Source: Rhizobium etli 8C-3 (GTDB lineage: Bacteria > Pseudomonadota > Alphaproteobacteria > Rhizobiales > Rhizobiaceae). From it: a stretch of 64,000 bases of DNA. Shown here piece by piece: positions 63,323-64,000 of this stretch. Position 1 is the first letter of the stretch. Every line of letters begins with the position of its first letter. The notes below the pieces were generated by a model. That model ran no database searches and was not told the origin of the DNA. It saw nothing but the letters and a program-made list of their open reading frames with translations. The stretch covers positions 685,001-749,000 of the forward strand of contig NZ_CP017241.1 in NCBI RefSeq assembly GCF_001908375.1, given 5' to 3'. A program made the translations under genes and the position numbers.

Positions 63323-64000
63323 ATGGTCGAGCGGAAGATATTTGCAGGTCCGAAGGTACGCCGGATTCGCAACGGCCTGGCGGTCACGCAGACGGCGATG
63401 GCCGAGGCATTGGGAATTTCGCCATCCTATCTCAATCTGATCGAGCGCAATCAGCGGCCATTGACGGTGCAGCTCCTCTTGAAGCTGGCCTCGGTCTACA
63501 AGGTCGACCTTGAGGAGCTGCAGAGTGAGCCTGGAAACAATCTTGCGCAGTTGCGCGAGGTTTTTGCCGATCCGCTGCTTTCGGGCGAACTGCCCGGAGA
63601 CCAGGAACTCGTCGAAGTCGCAGAAGCCGCGCCAAATGCGGCAAGCGGTGTCGTGAAGCTCTATCGCGCCTATCGCGAGCAGGCTATGCGGCTTTCCGAT
63701 CTGACGGTCCTGATGGCCGGAGAGGGGCAGGCGCCGGCCGCTGGCGCGCGGCTGCCGGCAGATGAAGTGCGCGACGTGCTGGAGCGCCGTTCTGCCTATT
63801 TCGGCGCGCTTGAAGAGGCTGCCGAGGCCTTTTTCGTGACTCTGCCGGCAGGTGAACGCGCGCAGGTTCTAAAGGACTGGCTGCAGAAGGAGCGTGGCAT
63901 CGGCGTCCGCATCCTGCCGGTGCACGTCATGCCCGATCTGCGTCGCCGCTTCGACCGGCATTCCATGCGGCTTTTTATCTCGGAGCGCCTTGCGGCTGCC
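63323..64000 (+). CDS. Xre-type regulator (RamB/ScfR-like), 3' end missing
   Basis: The visible 226 residues begin at ATG 63323 after GGGAG. The N-terminal helix-turn-helix (VRRIRNGLAVTQTAMAEALG and SPSYLNLIERNQRPL) is followed by a helical region with VVKLYRAYREQAMRLSDL and the start of an IrrE-like/DUF955 region. This is the layout of short-chain fatty acid/acetate regulators such as RamB and ScfR. Its position opposite aceA supports control of the glyoxylate shunt. The gene runs off the window. Confidence 0.85.
   Translation, partial: MVERKIFAGPKVRRIRNGLAVTQTAMAEALGISPSYLNLIERNQRPLTVQLLLKLASVYKVDLEELQSEPGNNLAQLREVFADPLLSGELPGDQELVEVAEAAPNAASGVVKLYRAYREQAMRLSDLTVLMAGEGQAPAAGARLPADEVRDVLERRSAYFGALEEAAEAFFVTLPAGERAQVLKDWLQKERGIGVRILPVHVMPDLRRRFDRHSMRLFISERLAAA

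Overview
The window is GC-rich chromosomal DNA from an alphaproteobacterium of the family Rhizobiaceae, most likely genus Rhizobium. The evidence is the gene order: a Rhizobiaceae-type flagellar/motility cluster with four tandem flagellins, motB-motC-motD(fliK), rem and flaF-flbT, followed by the agl alpha-glucoside locus and a zwf-pgl-edd Entner-Doudoroff operon. The species cannot be fixed from sequence alone. I saw no rRNA or tRNA gene, CRISPR array, insertion sequence or prophage.

Region 1 (1-31586) is the flagellar cluster. It holds fliI (cut by the left edge), a small membrane protein, flgB-flgC-fliE-flgG-flgA-flgI-motE-flgH-fliL-fliP, a counter-oriented GT41 (OGT/SPINDLY-like) glycosyltransferase, four flagellin genes, a FliH-like protein, motB-motC-fliK, a lytic transglycosylase, the regulator rem, flgE-flgK-flgL-flaF-flbT-flgD-fliQ-flhA-fliR, and four small genes at the far end (FliJ-like, FlgJ rod-binding domain, FlgN-like, FliL-like). 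Many genes are translationally coupled through ATGA or TAATG overlaps.

The flagellin block carries the richest regulatory structure. TTAA-N7-TTAA (CtrA-type) boxes lie upstream of flaB, flaC, flaD and rem. GTTAACC/GGTTAAC inverted repeats precede flaB and flaC. A shared 5' leader (GGCATGAAG ... TCCGGAATGTCCC) sits 67-80 bases before all four flagellin starts, and three of the flagellins have their own terminator. FlbT, a known post-transcriptional regulator of flagellin mRNA in alphaproteobacteria, is encoded in the same cluster.

Region 2 (31587-37413) mixes a TetR-cupin pair behind a 12-bp inverted repeat, gene-poor gaps, a WecG/TagA/CpsF-type glycosyltransferase, a Wzz/GumC-like polysaccharide co-polymerase and folD.

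Region 3 (37417-45212) is an alpha-glucoside uptake and hydrolysis locus. A LacI-family repressor gene is divergent from aglE-aglF-aglG-aglA-aglK, and two perfect AAAGCGCTTT operators lie between them. A PilZ-like protein gene follows.

Region 4 (45786-54343) holds edd-pgl-zwf, then a gamma-glutamylputrescine oxidase-like plus glutamine-synthetase-like pair, a divergent HI0933-family flavoprotein and a 47-residue membrane protein.

Region 5 (54637-64000) holds two methyl-accepting chemotaxis proteins, a LysR and a LuxR regulator in convergent orientation, isocitrate lyase aceA with a small downstream gene, and a divergent Xre-type regulator cut by the right edge. The aceA/regulator interval has three ATTTACAAA sites resembling the RamB operator of actinobacterial aceA/aceB genes.
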